Positions 7,168-13,776 are shown, counted from the first letter of the stretch. The stretch: 13,838 nt of DNA from an uncultured Mitsuokella sp. (GCA_900770895.1 CAAGMF010000299.1:1-13838); one strand, 5' to 3'. Notes: a model not told the origin generated them from the sequence alone. Made by a program: numbers and translations.

Positions 7168-8154
7168 TCAGAGTTTTATATCGACGATACGCATGATTAC
7201 TATATAGCCAACTATTACGAGCACAATGGATCCACCGATTGCCATACGCCCGATGGGCGATTGGAATAATGGTTCAAGATAGCTCGGATTGATCAATTGC
7301 AAAACTATGGCCAGAAACACCGGTATCAGCGTCAGCACGACGCCCGATGCCCTTCCTTGGGCCGTCAGTGCCTTTACCTCGCGACGCATGCGTATGCGTT
7401 CCTGTATCGTATCGCTGATTGTGTCCAATATCTGGGCGAGGTTGCCGCCGACCTGGCGCTGAATCAGCACGGCCGTGACGATGAGCTCGAAATCCGGGCT
7501 CTGCACACGGCGCTGCATATTCTCGAGCGCATCCTCGAGTGTGACGCCGACGTTTACCTCGTTCATGACTTTGCGGACCTCGACACCGATCGGTGCATCC
7601 ATCTCCTTCGCTACGAGCTCGAAAGCCTGCAAGAAGCTGAATCCGGCCCGGAGCGCATTCGCCACCATGGTCAGCATATCGCCGAGCTGGTTGACGAAGG
7701 CTTTCTGACGGCGCTTGATGCTGATCTTCAGATACAGGTAGGCGACTGCCGCCCCACCGATGAATCCCAGGAGTCCCCAGAGCCACTTCAGCGTGATGGC
7801 GAAGGCCAGTATCGCAAACAAGGCACCGAGCAGCGCCATGATGACCTCGAATTCGGAGCCCAGCATCGGCCAGTCGGCCTGATCCATGAGCGCGTCCATG
7901 CGGCGCTCTTTCTGGATGCGCTGGAGACGCAACCCCGCTCGTCTGATAAAGGCTCTGAGCTGCCCGCTCAGGCGGGGCTGGTCTCCTTTCCTCCGAAAGC
8001 CAGCCTGCCCTGGTCGGGGCTTGCTCGTAGTAGAAAAATGCTCGATCCGTCGGGTGATACGCTTCTGATCTTCCTGATTCTTCTTCGAGCGCAGGATAAT
8101 CATGAACAGCAGCATCACGATGACGACAGTCAGCAGTGAAAGAACAATCCTCAT
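7168..8154 (-). CDS. tadB: TadB-like inner membrane platform protein (T2SS F family)
   Basis: Inner-membrane platform protein of the Tad machine, 328 residues from the chosen start. An N-terminal helix (MRIVLSLLTVVIVMLLFMIIL) is followed by a basic linker, paired central helices, and a T2SSF domain beginning near LGDMLTMVANALRAGFSF. GGNLAQILDTISDTIQERIRMRREVKALTAQGR is the usual TadB block, and two C-terminal membrane helices end it. A GTG at 8166 is in frame, but the ATG at 8154 overlaps the upstream stop as ATGA and has AGGTGG 8 bases before it, so it is preferred. Most tad loci place tadB directly after tadA; here it follows the CpaE-like gene and is separated from tadA by two pilins and tadE. 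Confidence 0.92.
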   Translation of the reverse strand: MRIVLSLLTVVIVMLLFMIILRSKKNQEDQKRITRRIEHFSTTSKPRPGQAGFRRKGDQPRLSGQLRAFIRRAGLRLQRIQKERRMDALMDQADWPMLGSEFEVIMALLGALFAILAFAITLKWLWGLLGFIGGAAVAYLYLKISIKRRQKAFVNQLGDMLTMVANALRAGFSFLQAFELVAKEMDAPIGVEVRKVMNEVNVGVTLEDALENMQRRVQSPDFELIVTAVLIQRQVGGNLAQILDTISDTIQERIRMRREVKALTAQGRASGVVLTLIPVFLAIVLQLINPSYLEPLFQSPIGRMAIGGSIVLVIVGYIVIMRIVDIKL

Positions 8155-9278
8155 GGCTTCGACCACCTGATATGCTTCTTCCCTATGATGGCCTCAGCCA
8201 GCTTATTGACGCTGCGTGTCAGTGGGCTGTCAGGCTCGATATCGACGGCCATGCGGCCGTCATTCGCAGCCTTTGCGACCGTCATATATTCATTCGGAAT
8301 CATGGCATCCACCGGATAGCCGAGCTCAGACTCGAGCTTTTGGCGTGTCACAATATCGGTGGACTGCACTCGGGTGAATATCGTATGGATGCGCTCCTCA
8401 TGATGATCGAGTGAATTCATGACCTCGAGCGCCCGCTGGGCGTGCTGCATCTCGTAGGCGCCATTCAGCATCGTGACGACATAGGTCGATCTGGCCTTTT
8501 CCACCGCCGCGATCGATGTCGGATTGAATCCCGGCGGGATATCGATCAGTACATAGCGATACAGGCTCTGTGCCATCTCCATCAACAGCTCAAATCCCTC
8601 GATTGATACGCGGTCGATGAGGTTCGGCGTGCGTGTGCCGCACAGCACATGGACATTTTCATTGACCGCAGTGAAATACGGCTTCAATGTCACCGGCGAG
8701 AGATATTTGATATCCCGGACGGCCTCGTATATCGTCATGGTCGGCTCGAGGCTGAAGAACACCGTCATATCGCCGAACTGAAGATCGGCATCGATGATGC
8801 CCACCGGCTCGCCGCTGCGGCGCGCCAGCGCCAGCGCCAGATTGGCAATGAGCGTCGATTTGCCACTCTTGCCCTTCGCACTGAAGAACGCCATCGTCTC
8901 CGAGGCGAACTCCATGCCGCTCTTGGCATAGGTCTCGACATTTTCCTTCAATTCCTGCGTTGTCGAGGGACGGATGATGTAGCCACTGGCCCCCGAGCGC
9001 ACGCAGTGGCTGGCCCGGTCGGCCTGCCATTCCTCGCCCATGCAGATCAGGACTGCCTCAGGATATTTTTCATGAAAAGTGCCTATAGAGCTGAAAGCCC
9101 GCTGGTTATCCACATCGAGCATGATGATGTTGGGGTGGAACACACTGCCCTGCCCCAGCGCATCACTGACGGTCTGATAGCGCACGACGAGTTCGAAGCC
9201 ATCCGTACTGGTGATGACATTGGCTATCTGCTCCAGGAGCAGGCGGTCGCTCTCGACCAGCATTACGCGATAGGCCAA
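8151..9278 (-). CDS. tadZ: CpaE/TadZ-like ATPase with N-terminal receiver domain
   Basis: A 375-residue two-domain protein of the CpaE/TadZ type, expected to localise or position the Tad machine. Residues 1-120 form a response-regulator-like receiver with E9, D11 and the possible phosphoacceptor D55 (NIIMLDVDN). The usual lysine near the end is R103 (YIIRPS), so normal phosphorelay is doubtful. Residues 125-375 are a MinD/ParA ATPase with an intact deviant Walker A, KGKSGKST (135-142), IIDADLQFGD (161-170) and YVLIDIPPG (242-250). Start is TTG: AGGAGG lies 7 bases upstream, and the first in-frame ATG is five codons later inside the first strand. It begins 14 bases after the shorter ATPase gene and overlaps tadB by 4 bases. 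Confidence 0.9.
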   Translation of the reverse strand: MAYRVMLVESDRLLLEQIANVITSTDGFELVVRYQTVSDALGQGSVFHPNIIMLDVDNQRAFSSIGTFHEKYPEAVLICMGEEWQADRASHCVRSGASGYIIRPSTTQELKENVETYAKSGMEFASETMAFFSAKGKSGKSTLIANLALALARRSGEPVGIIDADLQFGDMTVFFSLEPTMTIYEAVRDIKYLSPVTLKPYFTAVNENVHVLCGTRTPNLIDRVSIEGFELLMEMAQSLYRYVLIDIPPGFNPTSIAAVEKARSTYVVTMLNGAYEMQHAQRALEVMNSLDHHEERIHTIFTRVQSTDIVTRQKLESELGYPVDAMIPNEYMTVAKAANDGRMAVDIEPDSPLTRSVNKLAEAIIGKKHIRWSKP

Positions 9279-9292
9279 TCTTCATCCTCCTC

Positions 9293-10132
9293 TCAATGGC
9301 CGAACAGGCGGCCGAACAACGAATGTGACTCCTCTGCATCCCTCCGGGCCTGACGTCCATTGCGCTGGAACCGGCCATCCGTATAGAGATCGACGAGCTC
9401 GCGCAGGCTGGCGGCCAGCCGCGTATCGGTACTAGACAGCACGAGAGGCACGCCATCCTGTATGGACTGGCTCGCCGCCCGGAAATCATTCGGCAGTATA
9501 TGGTAGAACGACTGTCCGAGGACTTTCTCGACATCATCCATGCTGATATTCGTCTTCGAATCCGAGCGATTCAGCACGAGCCGTATTTTCTGCGCATCAT
9601 AGCCCAGCCGTTTCAGCGTATCCGAGCCGATCTTCATGTTCTTGATCGTCGGTATGAAATCAACGATGCCGAGGAAGTTCACGATGGTCGACATATCCAG
9701 CATGGCGAGATTGAGCTCGCTGAACATCGAGGTCGTATCGATGATGATATAGTCGAACATGCTCTGCAGCTGCCTGATGATCTGCTGCACCGTCTTCGTC
9801 TTGATATTGTAGGCCTCGGCTACATCCTTCGGGCTGGTCAGGCAGTAGAATGCCACCTGGCCATGCTCGTAAAGCGTCAGGAATGGAGCTACTTCGCAGC
9901 TGTCGCCCTGTACATTCATATCGCGCTCGACATCCGCGATGGTATACTCATCCTGGAGCTGGAGATAGTTCGCCACATCGCCGAACTGCAGGTCGAGGTC
10001 CACGAGACAGACGGTCGCATTCCGCGCGATCTCGGAGGCCATATTGCAGGCGATCAGCGTCTTCCCCACGGCCGAGGCGGTGCTGAAGAAGGTGATGACT
10101 ACGCCGTTACGGGCATTGTCCTGATCTCCCAT
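9293..10132 (-). CDS. MinD/ParA-like ATPase with altered Walker A (second TadZ-like protein)
   Basis: A 279-residue P-loop protein of the MinD/ParA group without a receiver domain. Its P-loop reads STASAVGKT (17-25 from the chosen ATG). The catalytic-loop lysine K24 and T25 are kept, but the signature lysine of the deviant Walker A (the first K in KGGxGKT) is A19, and both following glycines are S and A. Other motifs are present: CLVDLDLQFGD (42-52) and YIIIDT (128-133). The C terminus, SLFGRLFGH, resembles the short amphipathic membrane-targeting helix of MinD. A GTG at 10141 is in frame but overlaps the GGGAGG site; the ATG at 10132 has an 8-base spacing and is preferred. It lies 5 bases after the secretin stop. 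It probably works with the adjacent CpaE-like ATPase in positioning the pilus machine, an inference from context. Confidence 0.85.
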   Translation of the reverse strand: MGDQDNARNGVVITFFSTASAVGKTLIACNMASEIARNATVCLVDLDLQFGDVANYLQLQDEYTIADVERDMNVQGDSCEVAPFLTLYEHGQVAFYCLTSPKDVAEAYNIKTKTVQQIIRQLQSMFDYIIIDTTSMFSELNLAMLDMSTIVNFLGIVDFIPTIKNMKIGSDTLKRLGYDAQKIRLVLNRSDSKTNISMDDVEKVLGQSFYHILPNDFRAASQSIQDGVPLVLSSTDTRLAASLRELVDLYTDGRFQRNGRQARRDAEESHSLFGRLFGH

Positions 10133-10137
10133 CTGTC

Positions 10138-11760
10138 TCACCTCCCAGCTGCCGTATCAGCCGGCTGCTGAGCGGCAGCCGATTGGTCAGCGGCCTCCTG
10201 GGCCCGCTGCAGCATCTCCTCTGCCGATACAGGTTTCCAGGTACCAGCGGCTCCTGCTGCCGGTGCATTGGCGTCCACCGGAGCTGTCGTATCCTTCTTC
10301 GGTTTCGGCTCTGGCAACGGAGCATTGACATCTACCTCGTTCATACTCTGCTGCTCCCGGCGCGAGTCCGTATAGGTATCTTCCATTTTCTTACTCATGC
10401 GCACGGAGGTCGTCTCATTGACGATATGCGGCGTGATGAGCACAATGATTTCGGATTTCTGCCGCGAGTTATTGTGATATTTGAACAGCTCTCCGAGCAA
10501 GGGGATATTGCCGAGCACTGGGACCTTCTGAATCGTCTTCGAATCCTCGGAATTCATGAGTCCGGCGATGACCATCGTCATGCCCGAAGGGATGTTGACC
10601 ATCGTATCGGCCGAGCGTGTCGAGAGGGCTGGCATATTGTAGCCATCGACGGTTACGGCATTGCTCCAATCCAGGCGGCTGACCGATGCATGCAGGCGGC
10701 TCGTAATGTTGCCGGCATTATCAGCTACCGGCTTCATCAGATCGAGCTCGATTCCGTAATTCTTATACTCGATTTCCGTGCCGTTATCTGAGCCACCAGA
10801 TTTCGGATATGGTATCTGACCACCGACGAGGATGCGGGCATCACGACCGCTCATGGTCGTGACATTCGGCCTTGATACGATACGTGCCTTGCCCTGCTCG
10901 ACGAGCGAGTATATCCTGGCATTTATCTGCGAGAAATGCGTATAAAGCCAGTTTTTGTTGTACCAGTGATTACCCGCACTACGTTGCCGGCCAAATGACT
11001 CGCCACCATAAAAATTGCCCGGATCCAACAGGCTGATACCATTGCTACCGCTGCTGTTATTACTACTGCTACTGCTGCTACTACTATCACCAGTAGTGCG
11101 GCCAGAATATGTTATTCCTAGGCGTTTCGCATCATCGGAATTTATCTCTATGACTTCAGCTTCTATATTTATCTGATCCGGATTCGTCATCTGTAGCAGA
11201 TTCACGATATTGCTATTGGTCAGTTCCTCATCCTTGATCTCTCCGGCGGCACTGATCTCAGCAGCTGCATTCGCCGTATCATGATTTGTCGTTTCCTTGC
11301 TGTTGTTCTGCTCTACATACATTGAGGCGATGCTGAACGCCAGATCCTTCTCATACTGATTAGCGACGGTGCCGCGTAACAGTATCTTCTTGCCGACCTT
11401 CTGCACCTTGACATTGGGCAGGTTGATGGCCTTCTCGATCTGGCTCGCGAGGCCCTCGTCGGCCTGCGAGACGCTGATCTGGAACTCCTGGCGCATGCCG
11501 TTGCGCGTCCAGACGTTCAGCGTCGTCGTGCCCTCGCCGACGGCGACGATATTCAGGGCGAATTTGCCGAGTACCTTTACCTGAGCGACCTTGTCACTGC
11601 TCACGGCTACCCGCGTGATCGGGCTGGTGGTCGGCAGGTAGTACGACTGATTGATGCCGAGCCATATCGGCTGCACATAGGCATAGGCCGGAGCTGGTGC
11701 CGTGATGGCCATCGTGGCGGCTGCCGCGGCTATGAATGCATTGCGTTTCCAGGCCATCAT
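10138..11760 (-). CDS. rcpA: RcpA/CpaC-like secretin of the Tad pilus
   Basis: Outer-membrane secretin forming the pilus exit channel, 540 residues. A signal peptide (about 1-27, ending AYA) precedes the pilus-type N domain (28-98), a BON-like fold (about 104-150), a variable linker, and the secretin core from about 195 to 470. The core includes SRPNVTTMSGRDARILVGGQIPYP and the hallmark KVPVLGNIPLLGELFKY. Residues 226-233 are eight serines in a row. After the core comes a ~90-residue Pro/Ala/Lys-rich tail with no recognised domain. The first ATG (11760) overlaps the rcpC stop as ATGA. GGAGG is 4 bases before it and 7 before the second ATG (11757), so either may be used. The protein implies an outer membrane. 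No separate pilotin or RcpB gene is visible. Confidence 0.93.
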   Translation of the reverse strand: MMAWKRNAFIAAAAATMAITAPAPAYAYVQPIWLGINQSYYLPTTSPITRVAVSSDKVAQVKVLGKFALNIVAVGEGTTTLNVWTRNGMRQEFQISVSQADEGLASQIEKAINLPNVKVQKVGKKILLRGTVANQYEKDLAFSIASMYVEQNNSKETTNHDTANAAAEISAAGEIKDEELTNSNIVNLLQMTNPDQINIEAEVIEINSDDAKRLGITYSGRTTGDSSSSSSSSNNSSGSNGISLLDPGNFYGGESFGRQRSAGNHWYNKNWLYTHFSQINARIYSLVEQGKARIVSRPNVTTMSGRDARILVGGQIPYPKSGGSDNGTEIEYKNYGIELDLMKPVADNAGNITSRLHASVSRLDWSNAVTVDGYNMPALSTRSADTMVNIPSGMTMVIAGLMNSEDSKTIQKVPVLGNIPLLGELFKYHNNSRQKSEIIVLITPHIVNETTSVRMSKKMEDTYTDSRREQQSMNEVDVNAPLPEPKPKKDTTAPVDANAPAAGAAGTWKPVSAEEMLQRAQEAADQSAAAQQPADTAAGR

Positions 11761-12779
11761 CTCACCTCCACATAGGACGAATCCACACCATTTATGACTT
11801 CTACGCTGTCAGAGCTGTAGCTCGGTGCGCTCGCGGCCGGAGCCGGAGCTGCGGCTGGAGCCGGAGCGCTGTACGACGGAGCCGGGGCAGAGTAGCTGGG
11901 CGCTGGAGCCGACGATGCGGCCGGGGCCGGAGCTGACTGCTGTTGCTGCGGTTCATCGCCCTCTATGCGGTATTCCGTATCGATGACGAAGCTGTCCTTC
12001 GGCTGATACGGACGCAGGACGAGGTAGACGGTGCCTTGCTGGGTAGCCGTAGCGAGTCTCAGCGCCTCATCCGGCGTCACAGCCAGCGTTGCTGTAGCCA
12101 TCTGCTCGCCAGAGGCCTTCAGGTCGCCCTCGCTGCCCTTGTCGTCCTTGCTCTTCTTGTCCTTGCTGTCTTTATTGCCGCCATTGTTCGCAACGTCGCC
12201 CGCTGTGGCACCGGTTTTATTGATGCCAAGCAACAGGACGTTCTGCAGCAGGATCTCGCCGCTTGCGCCACCGTTGTTGCCGTTGCCCTTGCGCACGATC
12301 ATGACGTCGACGTAGTCACCCGGTTTCGCAAAGCCGGCCACGCCGGTGATATCCGTAATGCCTACCGAGATTGCGCGGCAGTCCGGCGGTATCGTGCCCG
12401 TGAAGCCAGCCAGCTTCATATCTTTGAGGACTTTCTTGTCCGTCAGCACATCGCCCTGCTGGACCGGGACCGATACCGGGCAATCGACGACCTCGGAGAT
12501 GTCAGACAGCGCTCCGTCTGGCAACAAATCGGCAGGTATCTCGATTACCTTTACCATTTCTTCTTTGATGACCGTGCGGGCAGGTATATCCTGCTTAGCC
12601 ACGACCACTTTCACGGTCTGGGGATGATTCTTGTCCGATGAAGTATCCTCACTGCCAAAGGACATGAAAACCATCACACCCAGGAAGCAACTTACCAGCA
12701 CAGCCGCTATGAGCCATTGTCGATAGCTCACGCGCTCCAGCAAGTCTTTCAGCTTGCCATTCGGCTTAGGACCTAGCAT
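11757..12779 (-). CDS. rcpC: RcpC/CpaB-like pilus assembly protein with SAF domain
   Basis: Periplasmic Tad assembly protein anchored in the inner membrane, 340 residues. A cytoplasmic stub is followed by one membrane helix (about 21-41), a SAF domain (about 56-118, with VVAKQDIPARTVIKEEMV) and the RcpC/CpaB C-terminal domain (about 126-260). That domain is interrupted by a highly charged, Lys/Asp/Gly-rich insert at about 197-222. Residues 278-281 are four glutamines, and 282-321 are a Pro/Ala/Ser/Tyr tract with SAPAPSY repeated; a short acidic end follows. SAF domains can bind sugars, and RcpC-type proteins have been linked to pilin modification or periplasmic channel organisation. The ATG has AGGTGGAG upstream and is the first gene of the operon, about 50 bases after the predicted start of the nearer promoter. 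Confidence 0.9.
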   Translation of the reverse strand: MLGPKPNGKLKDLLERVSYRQWLIAAVLVSCFLGVMVFMSFGSEDTSSDKNHPQTVKVVVAKQDIPARTVIKEEMVKVIEIPADLLPDGALSDISEVVDCPVSVPVQQGDVLTDKKVLKDMKLAGFTGTIPPDCRAISVGITDITGVAGFAKPGDYVDVMIVRKGNGNNGGASGEILLQNVLLLGINKTGATAGDVANNGGNKDSKDKKSKDDKGSEGDLKASGEQMATATLAVTPDEALRLATATQQGTVYLVLRPYQPKDSFVIDTEYRIEGDEPQQQQSAPAPAASSAPAPSYSAPAPSYSAPAPAAAPAPAASAPSYSSDSVEVINGVDSSYVEVR

Positions 12780-12836
12780 TATTTTGCTCCACCTCTGGTT
12801 CGTAAAATGTTTTCTCTACATGTTATGTTATTTAAT

Positions 12837-12865
12837 ATGATATATCTTTTTCGCACTGTTGGCAA
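12837..12865 (-). promoter_or_regulatory. Predicted tad operon promoter P1
   Basis: On the - strand TTGCCA (12865-12860, 5/6) and TATCAT (12842-12837, 5/6) are spaced by exactly 17 bases. Transcription would begin near 12830, giving a ~50-base leader before rcpC. This is the best-placed promoter for the operon. An inverted repeat (12873-12897) lies directly upstream of its -35 box. Confidence 0.65.
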
Positions 12866-12872
12866 GTAAAAA

Positions 12873-12897
12873 TCGTAAAAATCAATTTTAATTACGA
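12873..12897. promoter_or_regulatory. Inverted repeat TCGTAA-N13-TTACGA upstream of P1
   Basis: Two perfect 6-base arms (12873-12878 and 12892-12897) flank a 13-base AT-rich centre. As DNA it is placed where an activator or repressor of P1 could bind. As - strand RNA it folds into a hairpin (with some inner A-U pairs) followed by TTTTTAC, so it may instead be a weak terminator for the upstream transcript. Confidence 0.4.
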
Positions 12898-12903
12898 AAA
12901 ATA

Positions 12904-12925
12904 AAACTATTAGTTTCAAAAACTA
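12904..12925. repeat. Three alternating AAACTA / TAGTTT arms
   Basis: AAACTA (12904-12909), TAGTTT (12911-12916) and AAACTA (12920-12925) form two overlapping inverted repeats with 1-base and 3-base centres. The outer copies are 16 bases apart as direct repeats. This could be an operator in the divergent spacer, or, on the - strand, a hairpin followed by ATAGTTTTATTTTT. Confidence 0.4.
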
Positions 12926-12939
12926 GGACTTAACTCCTA
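12924..12939 (-). other. Small hairpin with T-run in the upstream tad leader
   Basis: TAGGA (12924-12928) and TCCTA (12935-12939) form a 5-base stem with a 6-base loop. On the - strand it is followed by GTTTTTG. It is a weak terminator-like element about 20 bases into the transcript expected from P2. Confidence 0.35.
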
Positions 12940-12963
12940 CGCACCCTTTGTGGCTACTATTTG

Positions 12964-12992
12964 ATTATAGCATCTTTATATAAGCCATGCAA
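12964..12992 (-). promoter_or_regulatory. Predicted second tad-direction promoter P2
   Basis: On the - strand TTGCAT (12992-12987, 4/6) is followed after 17 bases by a perfect TATAAT (12969-12964). Transcription would start near 12957, about 180 bases before rcpC. Its leader would contain three successive U-tailed hairpins before reaching P1, so it may make a short RNA or an attenuated operon transcript. Confidence 0.55.
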
Positions 12993-13024
12993 TATTTTTA
13001 TTTAATCCCTCGCTTTTTTTATCC

Positions 13025-13053
13025 TTGTTTATATTTATTGTACCTATTATACT
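13025..13053 (+). promoter_or_regulatory. Predicted promoter of the prepilin peptidase gene
   Basis: TTGTTT (13025-13030, 3/6) and TATACT (13048-13053, 5/6) are spaced by 17 bases, with a likely start near 13060. The leader to the ATG would be about 75 bases and contains a terminator-like hairpin. The weak -35 suggests modest strength or activation. Confidence 0.5.
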
Positions 13054-13088
13054 CTGCAAATGAACATAAGTCCATGGAAAAGTATTGC

Positions 13089-13116
13089 ATAGCGCTTTAT
13101 TATGTGCTATTTTTTT
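13089..13116 (+). terminator. Terminator-like hairpin in the prepilin peptidase leader
   Basis: ATAGCGC (13089-13095) pairs with GTGCTAT (13104-13110), seven pairs including one G-U, around an 8-base loop. It is followed by six more T residues (13111-13116). It ends 3 bases before the AGGAGG of the peptidase gene. Its position between promoter and ribosome binding site suggests attenuation or a translation-affecting structure. Confidence 0.5.
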
Positions 13117-13134
13117 GTTAGGAGGATTTCTATC

Positions 13135-13776
13135 ATGATGACATTCCTGAATCTTGTAATCGCCATACTGGCCGGCGTAGCCGCCGGGCTGTACGGCCGC
13201 CGCTGGATCGAGCACTGCTACGACAGCTATACGCCCCAGTCGGGCGTACTGTCCTACAGCCGGGATCATCTATCCTTTTTGCGCGAGCGGCTGATGCCAG
13301 CCGTACTTGCCGGGCTGTTCTGCTGGACGCTGCTGCGCTGGCAGGGATCGCTGCTGGCACTGGTATTCACCTGCGTCGCTGAGTTCTTTCTCGTGCTCTG
13401 CACCGTGACGGATCTCGAGCAGGAGGTCATATTCGACCGCATGCTCGCACCGTTCGCTGTCATCGGCTTTCTCGGCTGCCTGCTGCTCGACTGGTCGCTG
13501 CTGAACCATCTCATAGCCGCCGGAGGAGCCATCGTCGTGTTCCTGGCGCTCTCGCTGCTGACGCGTGGTGCCATCGGCGGCGGAGATATAAAGCTCATGG
13601 GCACGCTGGGGCTGTGGCTCGGTACATCGCAGACGACGGACGTCGGTATCTACGGCCTCATCATCGGTGGCCTACTCGCCGCCCTGCTCATAGCGACAAA
13701 GCGCCGCGGTCTGCACGACACGTTCGCCTACGGCCCCTGCTTCACCATCGTAGCGTTGCTGATGCTGCTGCCGTGA
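13135..13776 (+). CDS. tadV: Prepilin peptidase (A24 family), TadV/CpaA-like
   Basis: Inner-membrane aspartic protease that cuts the leaders of Flp and TadE prepilins; 213 residues. It has about six or seven hydrophobic segments. The two catalytic aspartates of the A24 family are visible: D93 in CTVTDLEQEVI and D151 in GGGDIKLMG. The zinc-cysteine cytoplasmic domain of large PilD-type enzymes is absent; only a short loop (about 21-52) remains after TM1, so N-methylation is not expected from that domain. The frame opens earlier at 13102, but AGGAGG lies 9 bases before the ATG at 13135, and the earlier ATG falls inside the leader hairpin, so 13135 is chosen; a second ATG follows. It is divergent from the tad operon and the only + strand gene fully inside the window. 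Confidence 0.93.
   Translation: MMTFLNLVIAILAGVAAGLYGRRWIEHCYDSYTPQSGVLSYSRDHLSFLRERLMPAVLAGLFCWTLLRWQGSLLALVFTCVAEFFLVLCTVTDLEQEVIFDRMLAPFAVIGFLGCLLLDWSLLNHLIAAGGAIVVFLALSLLTRGAIGGGDIKLMGTLGLWLGTSQTTDVGIYGLIIGGLLAALLIATKRRGLHDTFAYGPCFTIVALLMLLP

Noticed and set aside
7297..8139. 280-codon + strand frame opposite tadB
   Set aside because: It is fully antisense to a clear TadB gene, has no ribosome binding site pattern or recognisable domain, and arises from the GC-rich codon bias of the real gene.
8649..10171. Long + strand frames (8649..9353, 9500..10171) opposite the two ATPase genes
   Set aside because: Antisense shadows of two genes with intact P-loop folds; composition looks like reverse reading of GC-rich codons.
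10183..10791. 202-codon + strand frame opposite the secretin gene
   Set aside because: Antisense to the secretin core, with no start signal or domain.
13085..13116. Promoter-like pair TTGCAT-N17-TATTTT just before the peptidase gene
   Set aside because: Transcription would begin inside the ribosome binding site, leaving no usable leader; the T-run is better explained as a terminator tail.
13102..13134. Upstream ATG extending the prepilin peptidase by 11 residues
   Set aside because: It lies inside the leader hairpin and reads through the AGGAGG itself; the ATG at 13135 has correct spacing and starts at a membrane helix.
12780..13134. Known riboswitch (cyclic-di-GMP or preQ1 type) in the divergent spacer
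   Set aside because: I looked for the conserved cores of these classes in both leaders and did not find them; only simple AT-rich hairpins are seen.
12976..13269. 97-codon - strand frame across the divergent spacer
   Set aside because: It overlaps the prepilin peptidase gene and three promoter candidates and has no ribosome site or recognised similarity.
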